Source: Accumulibacter sp. | Lineage (GTDB): Bacteria > Pseudomonadota > Gammaproteobacteria > Burkholderiales > Rhodocyclaceae | Assembly: GCF_029255285.1 (NCBI RefSeq) | Contig: NZ_JAPUVI010000002.1 | Span: 46,303-110,302 of the forward strand | Direction: 5' to 3' | Length of the DNA stretch: 64,000 nt | Shown here: piece after piece, positions 19,562-29,274 of the stretch | Layout: each line of letters starts with the position of its first letter | Position numbering within the stretch: position 1 is the first letter of the stretch | Translations under genes and position numbers: made by a program | The notes under the pieces: generated by a model | The model's input: the letters and a program-made list of their open reading frames with translations, nothing else | What the model was told of the DNA's origin: nothing | The model's database searches: none

Positions 19562-20383
19562 CTACGGCTGGGAACCACGCAGTTTGGCCAGGCGTTGCGC
19601 AACGAGTACCGACCACTTGTCGAAAGCGTGCTTGGCGTAGGTCCAGGCTTGGAAGGAGCTCAAGTAACCGTTAGCCCAGGTTTGCGCGGCGCCGACGGCA
19701 CCCGAATCGACGTCCGCGGCGTACTTGCGGCCAATCTGGGTGTCCCGGCACTCGGCCAGCACGTTGCCCGATTCGCCGTCGCGAAACTGCATTTCCATCC
19801 CGGTTTCACCCAGGTAGGGCGTCGATCCGGCTGGCCGGCCGGTGGCCACACCCGAGCCGGCTTCGGCAACGAAAGCATAGGGAACAAGGGTGCCGGCCAA
19901 GCTGTTGCCGACCGCTGTCGGTACCAGGTCGGTAAGGGCGACGCGCAGGACCAGCACTCCGGGCCCGGCCTGTTCCACCACCGGCAGCTGAGGCTGCAGT
20001 GCCTTGACCAGCGATTGGTGGAAGTAGTCGGTGAGAGTCTTGAGGTCGTTGGGATCGACGGTGGTGCTGGACTTGCTGTCACCTGGCGGCGCAAGCGAGA
20101 CGAAGATGCGCGATACCAGCGCTTTGTCATACCTCGCGACGTCGAGTGCCGGGTCGCGCCAGCACTCAATGCCGTCTCCCCATGGCGTCGCCTGGAGGCG
20201 CGTGTAATCCGAGAGGAATCCACTCCGCGTCAGGCGCGCCTTGTCGGACGCGGTTACGTTCGTTCCGCTGCCCAATAGGGTGCTGTCGGCGGCGCAGCCG
20301 ACGAGGAAAGTGCAAGCTGTCACGGCGACCGTCCGCGCCAGGCACGCGACAGGCAGTCGTCCGAGATCTGGAGTCGTTTTCAT
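19562..20383 (-). CDS. DUF3313 outer-membrane-type lipoprotein
   Basis: A 273-residue lipoprotein. ATG at 20383 has AGGAAA six bases upstream; the lipobox FLVGC puts the lipidated Cys at residue 30. The body fits DUF3313 (SGFLSDYTRL near the N-terminus, a long beta-rich middle, and LRVALTDLVP). Members are predicted periplasm-facing lipoproteins of unknown job. A run of Ser/Gly near 'SKSSTTVDPND' is a flexible loop. No operon partner is evident. Confidence 0.78.
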   Translation of the reverse strand: MKTTPDLGRLPVACLARTVAVTACTFLVGCAADSTLLGSGTNVTASDKARLTRSGFLSDYTRLQATPWGDGIECWRDPALDVARYDKALVSRIFVSLAPPGDSKSSTTVDPNDLKTLTDYFHQSLVKALQPQLPVVEQAGPGVLVLRVALTDLVPTAVGNSLAGTLVPYAFVAEAGSGVATGRPAGSTPYLGETGMEMQFRDGESGNVLAECRDTQIGRKYAADVDSGAVGAAQTWANGYLSSFQAWTYAKHAFDKWSVLVAQRLAKLRGSQP

Positions 20384-20821
20384 CAGTTTTCCTGTAAGAG
20401 CTAAGGTGAGCAAGGTTGATCGTCCCGTTGCGTCGTGCTGTGCCCGGACGGCTCCCGATACGATCAGCCGAGCAGGACGTGGTTCTCCCGGGCGATTCGC
20501 CGATCGGAGCACAATATTGCGAGCTGGCGCGCAGTTTCTGGAAGATGACGACAGTGGCTCGCATGAGCCAGCCCGACAACAAAATTGAGACGCGACGATC
20601 ATAGCACGTCGGCCGCAGGCCATAGAACGCTCGCACCACTCCTGATCGGCGGATCGTTGTCGTCCGGTTGACGCGCCGCTACGAGCTGGCCGTTGGGCCG
20701 CTCTCTGACCCCCGAGTCGGTGACCGCGTCGTTCACACGACTGCCAGCAGCCAGGCGCTGGTTACCCGTACCTCGTAGTTTGCCAGCTTTTCAGATAGCG
20801 ATGTCATAAGCATGAGAGAAC
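20384..20821. other. Intergenic region with a probable promoter for the DUF3313 gene
   Basis: 438 bases with no convincing gene. On the minus strand TGCTATGAT (20606-20598) is an extended -10 element that could start the DUF3313 message about 210 bases before its ATG. The right end must contain the left terminus of the IS630-like element, but I could not identify a terminal inverted repeat by eye. Confidence 0.4.
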
Positions 20822-21673
20822 ATGCGGATGAAATGCAAGAGGGCCAGCGACGGCCGTAAGCATGGCCGAGCGGCGTTGGCGGTGATGCGGCAACAAGCGA
20901 TCAAGGCCATTCGTGAAGGTCAGGACGTGAACAGTGTTGCGGCGGCCTACGCTGTCAATGTGCGCAGCTTCTTCCGCTGGTTGGCGGATTTTGCCAACGG
21001 CGGACCGAACGCGCTGCTGGCCAAGCTGATTCCGGGGCGCCCGCCGAAGGTGAGTGCGGAGGAAATGCGCTGGCTGGCCCAGGCGGTGAAAGACCAAACG
21101 CCGCTCCAGTTCAAAGTTGGCCTTTGGACGCCGTCGCTGATTGCGGCGCTGATCGAGCGAGAATTCGGCAAGAAGCTCTCGCTGGCCTCGGTCGGCCGGA
21201 TCATGAAGTTGTTGGGTTTCTCGACGCGGAAGCCGTTCCAACAGGCATGGCCGCAGGACGCGGCGTTGGTACAGGCCCGAGAAGCGGATATCTCCCCGGC
21301 GATTCGTGCCGAAGCGAAACCCGCCGGGGCGACGATCTACTTTGCCGATGAATCGGGCATCCGTTCCGACTACCACTCGGGTACGACCTGGGCGCCGGTA
21401 GGCGAGACCGCTGAGGTGGAAGTGAGCGAAGGTCGCTTTTCGCTGAACATGATTTCGGCGGTCAGCCCCCGTGGCGACTTCCGTTTCATGTGGCACGATG
21501 GCTCGGTCAATGCGGAGGTATTCAAGGAATTCCTCAAGCGTTTGCTGATTCGCACAGCGCGTCCGGTCATCCTGGTTGTCGATGGGCATCCGATTCGGGC
21601 CGGCTTGGCCGACGGCCCGTCCGGGAGGGGCGCTACTACGGCGTGCGCACCGGTCCGACCATGGGCACCTTGA
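20822..21673 (+). pseudogene. IS630-family transposase, 3'-truncated
   Basis: 283 residues are open. The N-terminal half carries a helix-turn-helix region (SVAAAYAVNVRSFFRWLADF) and the linker ending GRPPKVS; the DDE domain shows the first Asp176 (IYFADESGIRSD) and second Asp254 (LVVDGHP). Right after Asp254-Gly-His-Pro the sequence stops resembling the family: the normal stretch leading to the third acidic residue (LPPYSPELNP-like) is absent and replaced by Gly/Pro/Arg-rich residues. So the element lost its 3' end near base 21597 and cannot transpose itself. Confidence 0.85.
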
Positions 21674-23739
21674 CCGGCTTCGCCATGCCATGGAAGACGA
21701 CGACTCCCTGGCCCGCGCCGAGCGTTTGCAGTGCCTCCTCGACCTTGCCGAGCGCCGCTGGGTAATACTGCCTGTTGTTGGTCACTCAGACATCGCCGGC
21801 CGGCCCAATGCCGACGTCGGCCAGCAACTGCATGCCGCCGCCGACATAACCGCCGGGTGGCGAGATAGCATCGCCGCTCTTCATGCCGGGCGGACAGTTC
21901 TCGCTGCGCATGCCGCACAGGGGAACGAGCCCGGTCGCGGCGCTTGTCAGATTACTGACCCAGATGTTGTCGTTGCCGTCGACCGACACCGCCCATGGAG
22001 CGGCGATCCCTTTGCCGTAGATTGGCGAGAAACTGGCCTCACTGCCGTCGGCGCGCAGCACGGTCAAGCTGCCGCCTTCGTAGCCGGGTTTCTGAGCGAC
22101 CATCGCATCGACCAGTAGCCGGTTGACTCGCGCCAGGGCGTCGGGGTCATGGTCGACATTGAGCTTGAAGGCGAGAGCCATTTCCGCTTGCTTCCAGGCG
22201 CCGCGCGGCGAACTGCCGAGCCTGTTGGCGATCCAGATGTTGCCCTGGCTGTCCACGGCCAGTCCGCTACCCGAGTAGCCAGTCTTGAAGGTGTCCACCT
22301 TGCCCGGATCGGTGGCTGAAATTCGCGTCATATGCGAACCGAGAAGGTTCGTAAGCCAAAGGTGGTTGCTCTGGTCGAGGGCCAGCGCGAAAGGCGTCAG
22401 CAGCTTGCACGGGTTCTTCAGAGGATCGCCCGACTTGTTTTGGCAGAGGAGTTGCGCTCTCGCCGGATCTCCCTGCGGCAGGTGAACGAGTTGGGGTTTC
22501 ACCGTCTCGACGGCCCAGATGTCGCCGCTCGTCGTGCCGACGATGCCCTGCATCTTGTTGAGCTGACCATTGACGTTGTAGCCCTGGGGTGGCGACAGCG
22601 GACGGCCCGCATTGTCGAATTTGGCGATCGCGTTGGAACTTGTACCGGTAGCCCGGACATTGTCATGGGCATCGAGCGTCAAGCCAAAGCCGGGGCCCAA
22701 CAGGCCGCCGCCGGTAAATCCCACGATCGCCGGTGACAGCGGCCGGCCGTCGGGTGCGAACTTGGACAGCGAGCCGGACCAGAACTGATCCTGATTCTGT
22801 GCGCCGACGATGAAGTTGTTGGCCACCCAGGCATTGCCCTGGCTGTCGAACATCAACTTGCCACCGCCGCTGTAGCCGCCGCCAGAATATCTCAGCGGCA
22901 GTACCCAGGCACTCGGTGCGAAGCTCAGGTAGGGCATGTAGGGCGTCGGCCGCAGGCGTAAGGAGGGCGTCGGATAGAAAACGTCAAGTAGTGCGAACAT
23001 CCGCTCCGGCTGGTACGACGGGTAGCGAGCGATGGCCTCGGTTGCCGTCAGCGTGTCCGATGGCACGTTTCCGGCCAGGCCCCGGGCAGCGGCGAAAACG
23101 CTGCGTCACGCTTCGGGCTTGACGCGCGCAACGCAACCGGCCAGCACGTTGGCCAGCGTCGCGAAGTTGGCCAGGGTCGGTGTCTACGCGCTGTTGAGCG
23201 CGTCACCGATGACGTTCCCGTAGCCGCCGGTCGCCAGATCGACAAAGCTGGGGACGTGGCTCGCGGCGATGTGCAGCGCGAGCGGTGGGCCCTGGATCGC
23301 CGCACCCTCGATGAACTGGTTGTGGGTTCACACCGAGGCGATCGTCGTGAACTCGTTGATCGTCACTCTGGCCGGCGGATGACTGCCGACGACCGTCAGC
23401 AGTGCGATTGCCGGGTTGTCACCGGGCGAGTTGTCGGCCGCCGAACGCCTGCCCTTGGCGACAAGATAGAGGCTGGTGTCTTTGTCGACCGCGCCGGGAG
23501 CGTTGACCGCGAAATGCCCGTCGGCGCCGCTCCGGGTTTGCGCCAATTGCTTAGCCACGCCGCTGCTGGCTGCCCACAGGGTAACGGTGGAACGGCGATC
23601 GGCGCACCGGTCCCCAGCACCTGGCTGCTCAGGCTGGTCGCCAGGGCGGGCACGGCCGGCAGCAGAGCGCCAATGGCGAAGGCTAGTAGGAAGCGCAGCT
23701 TGACGTTTGAATAGTCTCGCCTGACCCTTCAGGGTTCAT
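21633..23739 (-). pseudogene. Decayed exported NHL/beta-propeller repeat protein
   Basis: A single frame from about 23600 down to the TAG at 21633 encodes a Vgb/NHL-type propeller protein with repeats such as FDSQGNAWVANNF, VDSQGNIWIANR and VDGNDNIWVSNL. It is broken by TGA at 23330-23328, TAG at 23186-23184, TGA at 23108-23106 and TGA at 21788-21786, with clear protein-like sequence on both sides of each (TIASV*THNQF, LNSA*TPTLANF, PEA*RSVFAA, GDV*VTNN). Near 23600 one base is missing (GT where GGT is expected), and the ATG at 23739 (GAGGAG upstream) is out of frame with the signal peptide KLRFLLAFAIGALLPAVPALA. An intact-looking stretch of 426 residues lies at 23066-21786. Confidence 0.85.
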
Positions 23740-23886
23740 TCTTCGTCTCCTCGAAAATAAAGCTCGACTGCTTGCCGAAGAAGGCGGCGCGCCGGTCACG
23801 CGCGATCATCACCAGGCGCCGAATCCGCGCCGCGCTGACGTACACCATGTCGTCCCGTCGCGCAGGCGGGTGGCCGTCAATTCTGG

Positions 23887-24678
23887 TTAGCGCGGTTCTT
23901 CGCCGCCGGTCTCCGCGACCGGAGAAGAGGCGCCCGGCAGAAGAGCGGCCGCTGCTGGCAGATTGCCCCGCCGCGGAGGCAGCGCGAGACGAACGCGGCC
24001 GTCCCGGATCTGCGCCACTTTTTTCACGCCACCCCCGAAGTAATCGTAAAACTGCATCACCAGCTTCACATAGGCCTGAGTTTCCGGGAACGGTGGCACC
24101 GTATTCCGGTAGCGCTGCACGGCGCCCTCGCCGGCGTTGTATCCGGCCAGCGCGAGTAGCAGGTTGCCATCGAACATGTCGAGCAGATAGCGCAGATAGC
24201 GCGTGCCTCCCCGTACGTTTTCCTGCGGGTCTTCGATCTGGCGCACGCCGTAACGCTGGGCCGTGTCGGGGATCAGCTGCATCAGGCCGGTGGCACCCTT
24301 GGGCGATACGGCTGCCGGGTCGTACGCCGACTCCACGGCAATCACCGCCTTTACCAGCGCCGGCTCGAGCTTCTGGCGCTCGGCTTCCTTGAGTACCAGG
24401 GCGTCGAACTTACGGACGTTGGGAATGGCTTGCAGGCGCTTGGCGATGACGTGATCTTCGACGCGGCCAGTGGCCGGAACCGGCACGAACTTGAGTTCCG
24501 ACGACAGCTTGAACTCACGTGTGGTTTCTCCCCGGAAGTACAACTCGTAGCGTTCGTCGAGCTTCTCCTTGGCGAGGTGGACGACGCCCTTCTCATCGAC
24601 GAAGCCGTAAGTCTCGGCCTGGGTGACCAGCGGCGAGAGGCAGAAGATGAGCCAGAAGAAGCAACGAGCGATTTTCAT
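23887..24678 (-). CDS. Exported soluble lytic transglycosylase, SLT domain
   Basis: A 263-residue protein with a signal peptide (CFFWLIFCLSPLVTQA), a short DUF4124-like N-terminal part (TYGFVDEKGVVHLAKEK) and an SLT domain from about residue 90 to 215. The catalytic Glu116 is in VIAVESAYDP; GATGLMQLIPDTAQRYG and LALAGYNAGEGAV are the other family motifs. It cleaves glycan strands to 1,6-anhydromuropeptides. The C-terminal 40 residues are low complexity. It stands alone on the minus strand. Confidence 0.9.
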   Translation of the reverse strand: MKIARCFFWLIFCLSPLVTQAETYGFVDEKGVVHLAKEKLDERYELYFRGETTREFKLSSELKFVPVPATGRVEDHVIAKRLQAIPNVRKFDALVLKEAERQKLEPALVKAVIAVESAYDPAAVSPKGATGLMQLIPDTAQRYGVRQIEDPQENVRGGTRYLRYLLDMFDGNLLLALAGYNAGEGAVQRYRNTVPPFPETQAYVKLVMQFYDYFGGGVKKVAQIRDGRVRLALPPRRGNLPAAAALLPGASSPVAETGGEEPR

Positions 24679-24716
24679 CCACGTGATTTTACCTTAGTGC
24701 GACCACCTCCTCACGT

Positions 24717-25370
24717 TCAACGGAAGACTGTCGCCAGTTGCCATGCGGCAAAGCCGAGCAGGAACAGGCCGGAGCAGCGGTTGATGGCCAGCCTGAGACG
24801 CGGCCCGATGCGGTGGCGCACGCCGGCTACGCCGAGCGCCAGGACCAGCCACCAGAGCGCCGACCCCGACAGGACGCCGCACACCATGACAAGCGCCGCC
24901 GACGTCGTGGTCGCCGCATCGCCGCCAAGCGTGGCAAAGACGGCGATGAAGGAAACGATGGTTGCCGGGTTGGTCAATGTCAAGGCGAAGACCGAAGCGA
25001 AGGCAGACCAGTTACCACCGATGTCGGGGACGCTGGCCAGTTCGCTGGTCGGCACCGTACGCAGCATGCGGCAACCCATCCAGACGAGAAAAGCGGCGCC
25101 GCAAAGGGCGAGCGGAGCGGCCAGCGTGACGAAAAAACGGGTGACCGCCGCCAAACCGAAAGCGCCGATAGCGCCATAGACCCCATCGGCAGTCGCCGCG
25201 CCGAGGCCGCTGAGGAAACCGATGCGCGCGCCATGATCCAGCGTGCGCTGAATGCAGAGCAGTCCGATTGGCCCGACCGGCGCGGCAATCGAGAGGCCGA
25301 TCAGTTGTGCCTTGAGAAAGAGGACGACATCCACGGCAAGCCCTCGGTAAGCGGTTGTCAAATGGCGCAT
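24717..25370 (-). CDS. LysE-family exporter
   Basis: About 217 residues from the ATG at 25370; a GTG at 25334 would give 205 residues, closer to the family length. It has six hydrophobic segments and the LysE/RhtB signature early on (SIAAPVGPIGLLCIQRTLDHG) followed by GLGAATADGVYGAIGAFG. Such proteins export amino acids or related small molecules by proton exchange. Substrate not predictable. It ends 38 bases upstream of the transglycosylase start on the same strand, so co-transcription is possible. Confidence 0.85.
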   Translation of the reverse strand: MRHLTTAYRGLAVDVVLFLKAQLIGLSIAAPVGPIGLLCIQRTLDHGARIGFLSGLGAATADGVYGAIGAFGLAAVTRFFVTLAAPLALCGAAFLVWMGCRMLRTVPTSELASVPDIGGNWSAFASVFALTLTNPATIVSFIAVFATLGGDAATTTSAALVMVCGVLSGSALWWLVLALGVAGVRHRIGPRLRLAINRCSGLFLLGFAAWQLATVFR

Positions 25371-25560
25371 TCTGGCAGCGCAGGGCGCGCCAGACAATGC
25401 CGAAGTTTAACCAAAACGGTGGATTGCCTTCCCTGTTCTCGCTGCCAGAGGTGCCAGCCGAAGACTCGTGGAGCACAACAACGCCAAAGCCCGGAAGGTT
25501 CTCACTGCCGTCTGCCGTGACGGCGTCTTTGGGGGTCTGCTGGCGGCCGCGAGCCGACCG

Positions 25561-26346
25561 TTAGGCAGAGCGGTGCGCGAGGTACTCCGAGAAGATCGCC
25601 GCTTCAACATGCCGCCGTGCGTCCGCAAAGCCTGCCCGCTCGAGAGCGCAAATTACCCGTTCCGGTGGTACGCAGTGCTCGACGGTGTCCCAGTAGTAAC
25701 GCATGAGCCGTGGCGTATCGGCGTGACGGGCCACGCACCAGGCTAACGCTGGCACCACGCCACGCATGTAGCTCTTCAGGAGTCGTTGCCCCCAGCGTGT
25801 CGCCGGGCGCGTAATCTCGAGCAGGCAGACGATTCCTCCCGGCTTGAGTACGCGTCGGAACTCGTCGAAGGCGGCCGCCAGGTCGCCCACGTGGCGCAGC
25901 GCGTAGCCCATGCTGAGGAAGTCGGCACAAGCATCCGGCAGCGGCAGCGCCTCCGCTCGTCCCTCGATTAGCCTGACGCCAGCCGGTAGGCGAGCACGGC
26001 CGAGCATTCCGGGGCTCGGGTCGACGCCGGTGACGAGCGACGCCGCGCCAACGATGCGCGCTGCTTGGTAGGCGACCAGTCCCGTGCCGACTCCGACATC
26101 GATGACGCGCATGCCCGGTGCCAGTCCGGCGCGCAGCAGGGCGCGCCGCCGATACCAGGAGCCACTGCCGAGCGCCAGCAGACGCTCGACGCGATCGTAA
26201 TCGATCGCGGAGTTGTCGAAGACCGTGCGTAGCCAGTCGCGGCGGCGGGATTCGCCCGCGTAGTATTCGGTCAGCGGGGGGTGCGGTGCCTGTACCACGG
26301 CCGCGTTGTCGTGATCGCGAGTACGAGGCCTAGCGTCAGACGGCAT
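25561..26346 (-). CDS. UbiE-like class I SAM methyltransferase
   Basis: A 261-residue protein. Motif I is RVIDVGVGTGLVAYQAA (about residues 80-96), followed by VTGVDPSPGML, EGRAEALPLPD and YALRHVGDLAAAF, the pattern of the UbiE/MenG group that methylates quinone or sterol-like rings. The region LKPGGIVCLLEITRP completes the fold. It does not look like the canonical ubiE (which is usually longer-conserved and sits by ubiB/ubiJ), so a secondary lipid or quinone target is more likely. Confidence 0.8.
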   Translation of the reverse strand: MPSDARPRTRDHDNAAVVQAPHPPLTEYYAGESRRRDWLRTVFDNSAIDYDRVERLLALGSGSWYRRRALLRAGLAPGMRVIDVGVGTGLVAYQAARIVGAASLVTGVDPSPGMLGRARLPAGVRLIEGRAEALPLPDACADFLSMGYALRHVGDLAAAFDEFRRVLKPGGIVCLLEITRPATRWGQRLLKSYMRGVVPALAWCVARHADTPRLMRYYWDTVEHCVPPERVICALERAGFADARRHVEAAIFSEYLAHRSA

Positions 26347-27353
26347 GACGGGCGGGCACCGCGTGGCTACGCCAGCAATCGCCGAAGCGCCCGGCGCTCT
26401 GCGCGCCGCCGAGGCGTCGATGCCGTTCGTTTGATCTCTCTGTCGACATGACCGTCCTTGATGTGACTGTAACCCGAAACGCTTGCCAGATTTGGTTCAC
26501 CTTCTCGGTTGAGTGCCGGCGCGCCGCCCGCAGACGATCGCCGCGCAGCATCCACCAAGCGTCTGCATTGTATCCGAGCTTGCGGGTCGTGCCCGTCGAC
26601 CGCGAGAAAGTGTCGGGCTTTGCTTTACCGGATCACATCAGGCGAATTCCATGGCTTAGCGCCGCCGTCGATGGTGGATGGCGCGAGGTCCTGGCCGGTA
26701 ACGATCTTGGTGGGCGAACGCTGATCGCCACAAGCTGCGGCAGAAAAGCAGGTGGCGCAGGAAAGCGCTGGGCGTGGCATTGGACAAGCCGAACTTGAGT
26801 TTCATCTAACCGACTTCCGATCGTCCCAGCAGACGCCAGCGGTTGGCCGACAGCGTTTCACCGTCGCTGACCCACGCCCTTGGGTGAAATGAGTGGGGTA
26901 TCACCTCGCCCTGCTCGTTTTTTATGGATTGACACATGCCCGCAGGCGGAAGCCGACTGCGCCACTGCTCACTCGGCCGCCTGAAGAGAAGTTCGCGCTT
27001 TCCCGCCTCAGGCACATCGCCCTTCAGGTGGAACGCCAGTGTCTTCTCGGGCGCTCCCGCTGCCTAGCAACGGTCCGAAACTAGTTCGCCTCGCCGGCCG
27101 ACACAAGTCGGTATCCACAGCGTTCGCCACGCCGCCTCGCTCCACTGCCGCAAAGACGCCTACCGTCGAACTCAGGGAGGGCTCTTGATCAGCGGATTGT
27201 TCGAGTATTGACCACCGGACGCTCTTACCCCGATTCCACCAGCACTAGCCAACACGCTCGAAAATATGGATACTACGCTGCCGGAAGGTCGCCTGCGACC
27301 CGCTGCTACAAGAATGAAAATCAGTTCCAACTTAGCCCTATTTAGGAATCCAG
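26347..27353. other. About 1 kb without recognisable gene
   Basis: Open frames of 60-116 residues exist on both strands, but none shows a known motif, consistent codon bias or a good ribosome site. The AT content rises around 26900-26940 and again from 27240 to 27353. The right end has AGGAA eight bases before the ATG of the decarboxylase gene and must carry that operon's promoter. The region may be the residue of lost genes. Confidence 0.45.
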
Positions 27354-28907
27354 ATGACGATACGACCGGAGTTGATAGAAAAACTGCGCGCTCGACGTGC
27401 CAAACTGACCGATAACGTCAGTCCTGAAAAACTGGAAGCACTGCACGCCAAGGGCCTGTTGTCGGCTCGCGAACGGCTCGATACCCTCTTTGAAGAGGGC
27501 ACTTTTCAGGAACTCGGTCTCCATGCCGCGCACGCCGCGATCTCCTTTGGCATGGCCGGGCGGGTCCTCCCGGCCGACGGCGTGATCGCCGGTAACGGCT
27601 ATGTCGGGAACATGCAGGTCGCCGCGTTCAGCCAGGACTTTAGCGTCGTGGCAGGCACTCTGGGCAAGATGCAGGCCCGGAAGATCACCCGGATCATGCG
27701 CCATGCCCTGAAAATCGGCGTGCCTGTCGTGGCTTTCAAGGATTCCGGCGGCGCAAGAATACAGGAAGGCGTCGATGCGCTATCGGGCTATGGCGACGTT
27801 TTCTACACCAACGTGCTGCTCTCCGGAGTCGTGCCGCAGATCGCGGTGATATGCGGTCCCTGCGCCGGCGGTGCTGCCTACTCGCCTGCGCTGATGGATT
27901 TCGTGATCATGACGCGCCACAACGCGCACATGTTCCTTACCGGACCGGAGGTGATCAAGGCCGTTACCGGCCGCGCAACGACGATGGCCGAGGTTGGCGG
28001 TGCCGAAATGCATTCGACAGTCAGCGGCAACGCGCACTTCGTCGCCGAAGACGACGCGCATGCCATCGCACTGGTCAAGTCGCTGCTGTCTTATCTGCCA
28101 GCCAACAATACCGAGGACCCTCCACACGATCTGTCCGTACCAATCGAGGAATTGGAAGATCCCGATATCAACGACTGCATTCCGGACAGCCCTTCCGCGC
28201 CGCTTGATATGTATGCGGTGATTCGCCGGCTCGTTGACCGGGGGGAGCTTCTTGAGGTGCATGCTGGCTTCGCCCGCAACGTGATCGTCGGTTTTGCCCG
28301 CATTAGCGGGGTCATTGTCGGCATCGTCGCCAACCAGCCGATGGTGATGGCTGGCGCACTCGACCTCAATGCGGCGGACAAGGTCGCTCGTTTCGTGCGG
28401 ACCTGCAATATTTTCAACGTGCCGGTGGTGACCCTGGTCGACGTTCCGGGTTTTCTGCCAGGTGTGGAGCAGGAGCGCGGAGGAATCATTCGTCATGGAG
28501 CGAAGATGCTTTCGGCCTACGGTTCGTGCACCGCGCCGAAAATTACGGTTATCCTGCGCAAGGCTTACGGCGGCTCCTACCTCGCCATGTGCAGCCAGGA
28601 AATGGGCGCCGACATGGTTTACGCTTGGCCTACGGCCGAGATCGCGGTCATGGGTGCCGAAGCCGCGGTCAAAATCCTCTATCGCAAAGAACTGGACCAG
28701 GCCGAGGATCGCCAGGCCAAGGCGGCGGAACTGGCGCAGGAATACCGCGACGAGTTTGCCTCGCCTTACGTCTCGGCGAGCAATTTCTACATCACCGATG
28801 TCATCGAGCCGCAGGACACGCGCTGGATGGTGGCTCTCGCCTTGCGCAAGATCCTTGACAAGCGCGAGCTCCGGCCGGCCAAGAAACACGGCAATATCCC
28901 CATGTAA
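27354..28907 (+). CDS. mmdA: Methylmalonyl-CoA decarboxylase alpha (carboxyltransferase) subunit
   Basis: A 517-residue protein of the acyl-CoA carboxyltransferase family. The N-terminal and C-terminal crotonase-like halves are both present; key parts are DSGGARIQEGVDALSGYG, CGPCAGGAAYSPALMDF, VPGFLPGVEQERGGIIRHGA and RKAYGGSYLAMCS, which form the two oxyanion holes. On sequence alone it could be PccB, but the next genes encode OadG-, biotin-carrier- and OadB-like subunits, so it most likely moves the carboxyl group of (S)-methylmalonyl-CoA to biotin in a Na+-pumping decarboxylase. AGGAA precedes the ATG. Confidence 0.9.
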   Translation: MTIRPELIEKLRARRAKLTDNVSPEKLEALHAKGLLSARERLDTLFEEGTFQELGLHAAHAAISFGMAGRVLPADGVIAGNGYVGNMQVAAFSQDFSVVAGTLGKMQARKITRIMRHALKIGVPVVAFKDSGGARIQEGVDALSGYGDVFYTNVLLSGVVPQIAVICGPCAGGAAYSPALMDFVIMTRHNAHMFLTGPEVIKAVTGRATTMAEVGGAEMHSTVSGNAHFVAEDDAHAIALVKSLLSYLPANNTEDPPHDLSVPIEELEDPDINDCIPDSPSAPLDMYAVIRRLVDRGELLEVHAGFARNVIVGFARISGVIVGIVANQPMVMAGALDLNAADKVARFVRTCNIFNVPVVTLVDVPGFLPGVEQERGGIIRHGAKMLSAYGSCTAPKITVILRKAYGGSYLAMCSQEMGADMVYAWPTAEIAVMGAEAAVKILYRKELDQAEDRQAKAAELAQEYRDEFASPYVSASNFYITDVIEPQDTRWMVALALRKILDKRELRPAKKHGNIPM

Positions 28908-28932
28908 CCGGCTACGGAAGGAAGATACCCCC

Positions 28933-29262
28933 ATGGCAACTGACGCCATCTTGACCGCGTTACAGGTCTACGGCATTTCCATCGTCATCTCGGTGCTCGT
29001 CGCCGTATTGATCAAGCTGATGGTTTCGATCACTGGGAGGATGGAGAAGATCAAGCCGCTCGACATTCCGATCGGCACCGTATGCCCAATCGGACTCGGC
29101 GTTCCCGATGAAGACGTTGCCGCGCTGTCGGCGGCGATATTTGTCGCCATGGGACCGCACCGCATACTGCACATCGCGCCAACCAGTCATGGCTGGGCAG
29201 CCGGCGCGCGCGCCGCCCAGCATTCCCATACGCCGGGGCCTGCGGGCCGAGGCCCCAGATAA
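28933..29262 (+). CDS. mmdD: OadG-like membrane subunit of sodium-pump decarboxylase
   Basis: A 109-residue protein with one N-terminal membrane helix (GISIVISVLVAVLIKLMVSI, residues 14-33), a short cytoplasmic stretch, and a small His/Ala/Gly-rich tail. This is the layout of OadG/MmdD, which ties the carboxyltransferase to the membrane subunit and speeds carboxyl transfer; the tail normally holds a Zn2+. ATG at 28933 has AAGGAAGA upstream. A longer frame from 28462 overlaps mmdA and is not used. It lies between mmdA and the biotin carrier gene. Confidence 0.85.
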   Translation: MATDAILTALQVYGISIVISVLVAVLIKLMVSITGRMEKIKPLDIPIGTVCPIGLGVPDEDVAALSAAIFVAMGPHRILHIAPTSHGWAAGARAAQHSHTPGPAGRGPR

Positions 29263-29274
29263 CAGGAGTAAGAC

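Noticed and set aside
21786-23330. UGA recoded as Trp or selenocysteine in the NHL-repeat gene
   Set aside because: The frame also has a TAG, a one-base deletion near 23600 and an out-of-frame start; neighbouring genes use TGA as a normal stop. Decay explains all of this.
27205-27353. Sigma-70 promoter for the mmd operon
   Set aside because: A TTGACC and several AT-rich hexamers occur but no pair has the right spacing and match.
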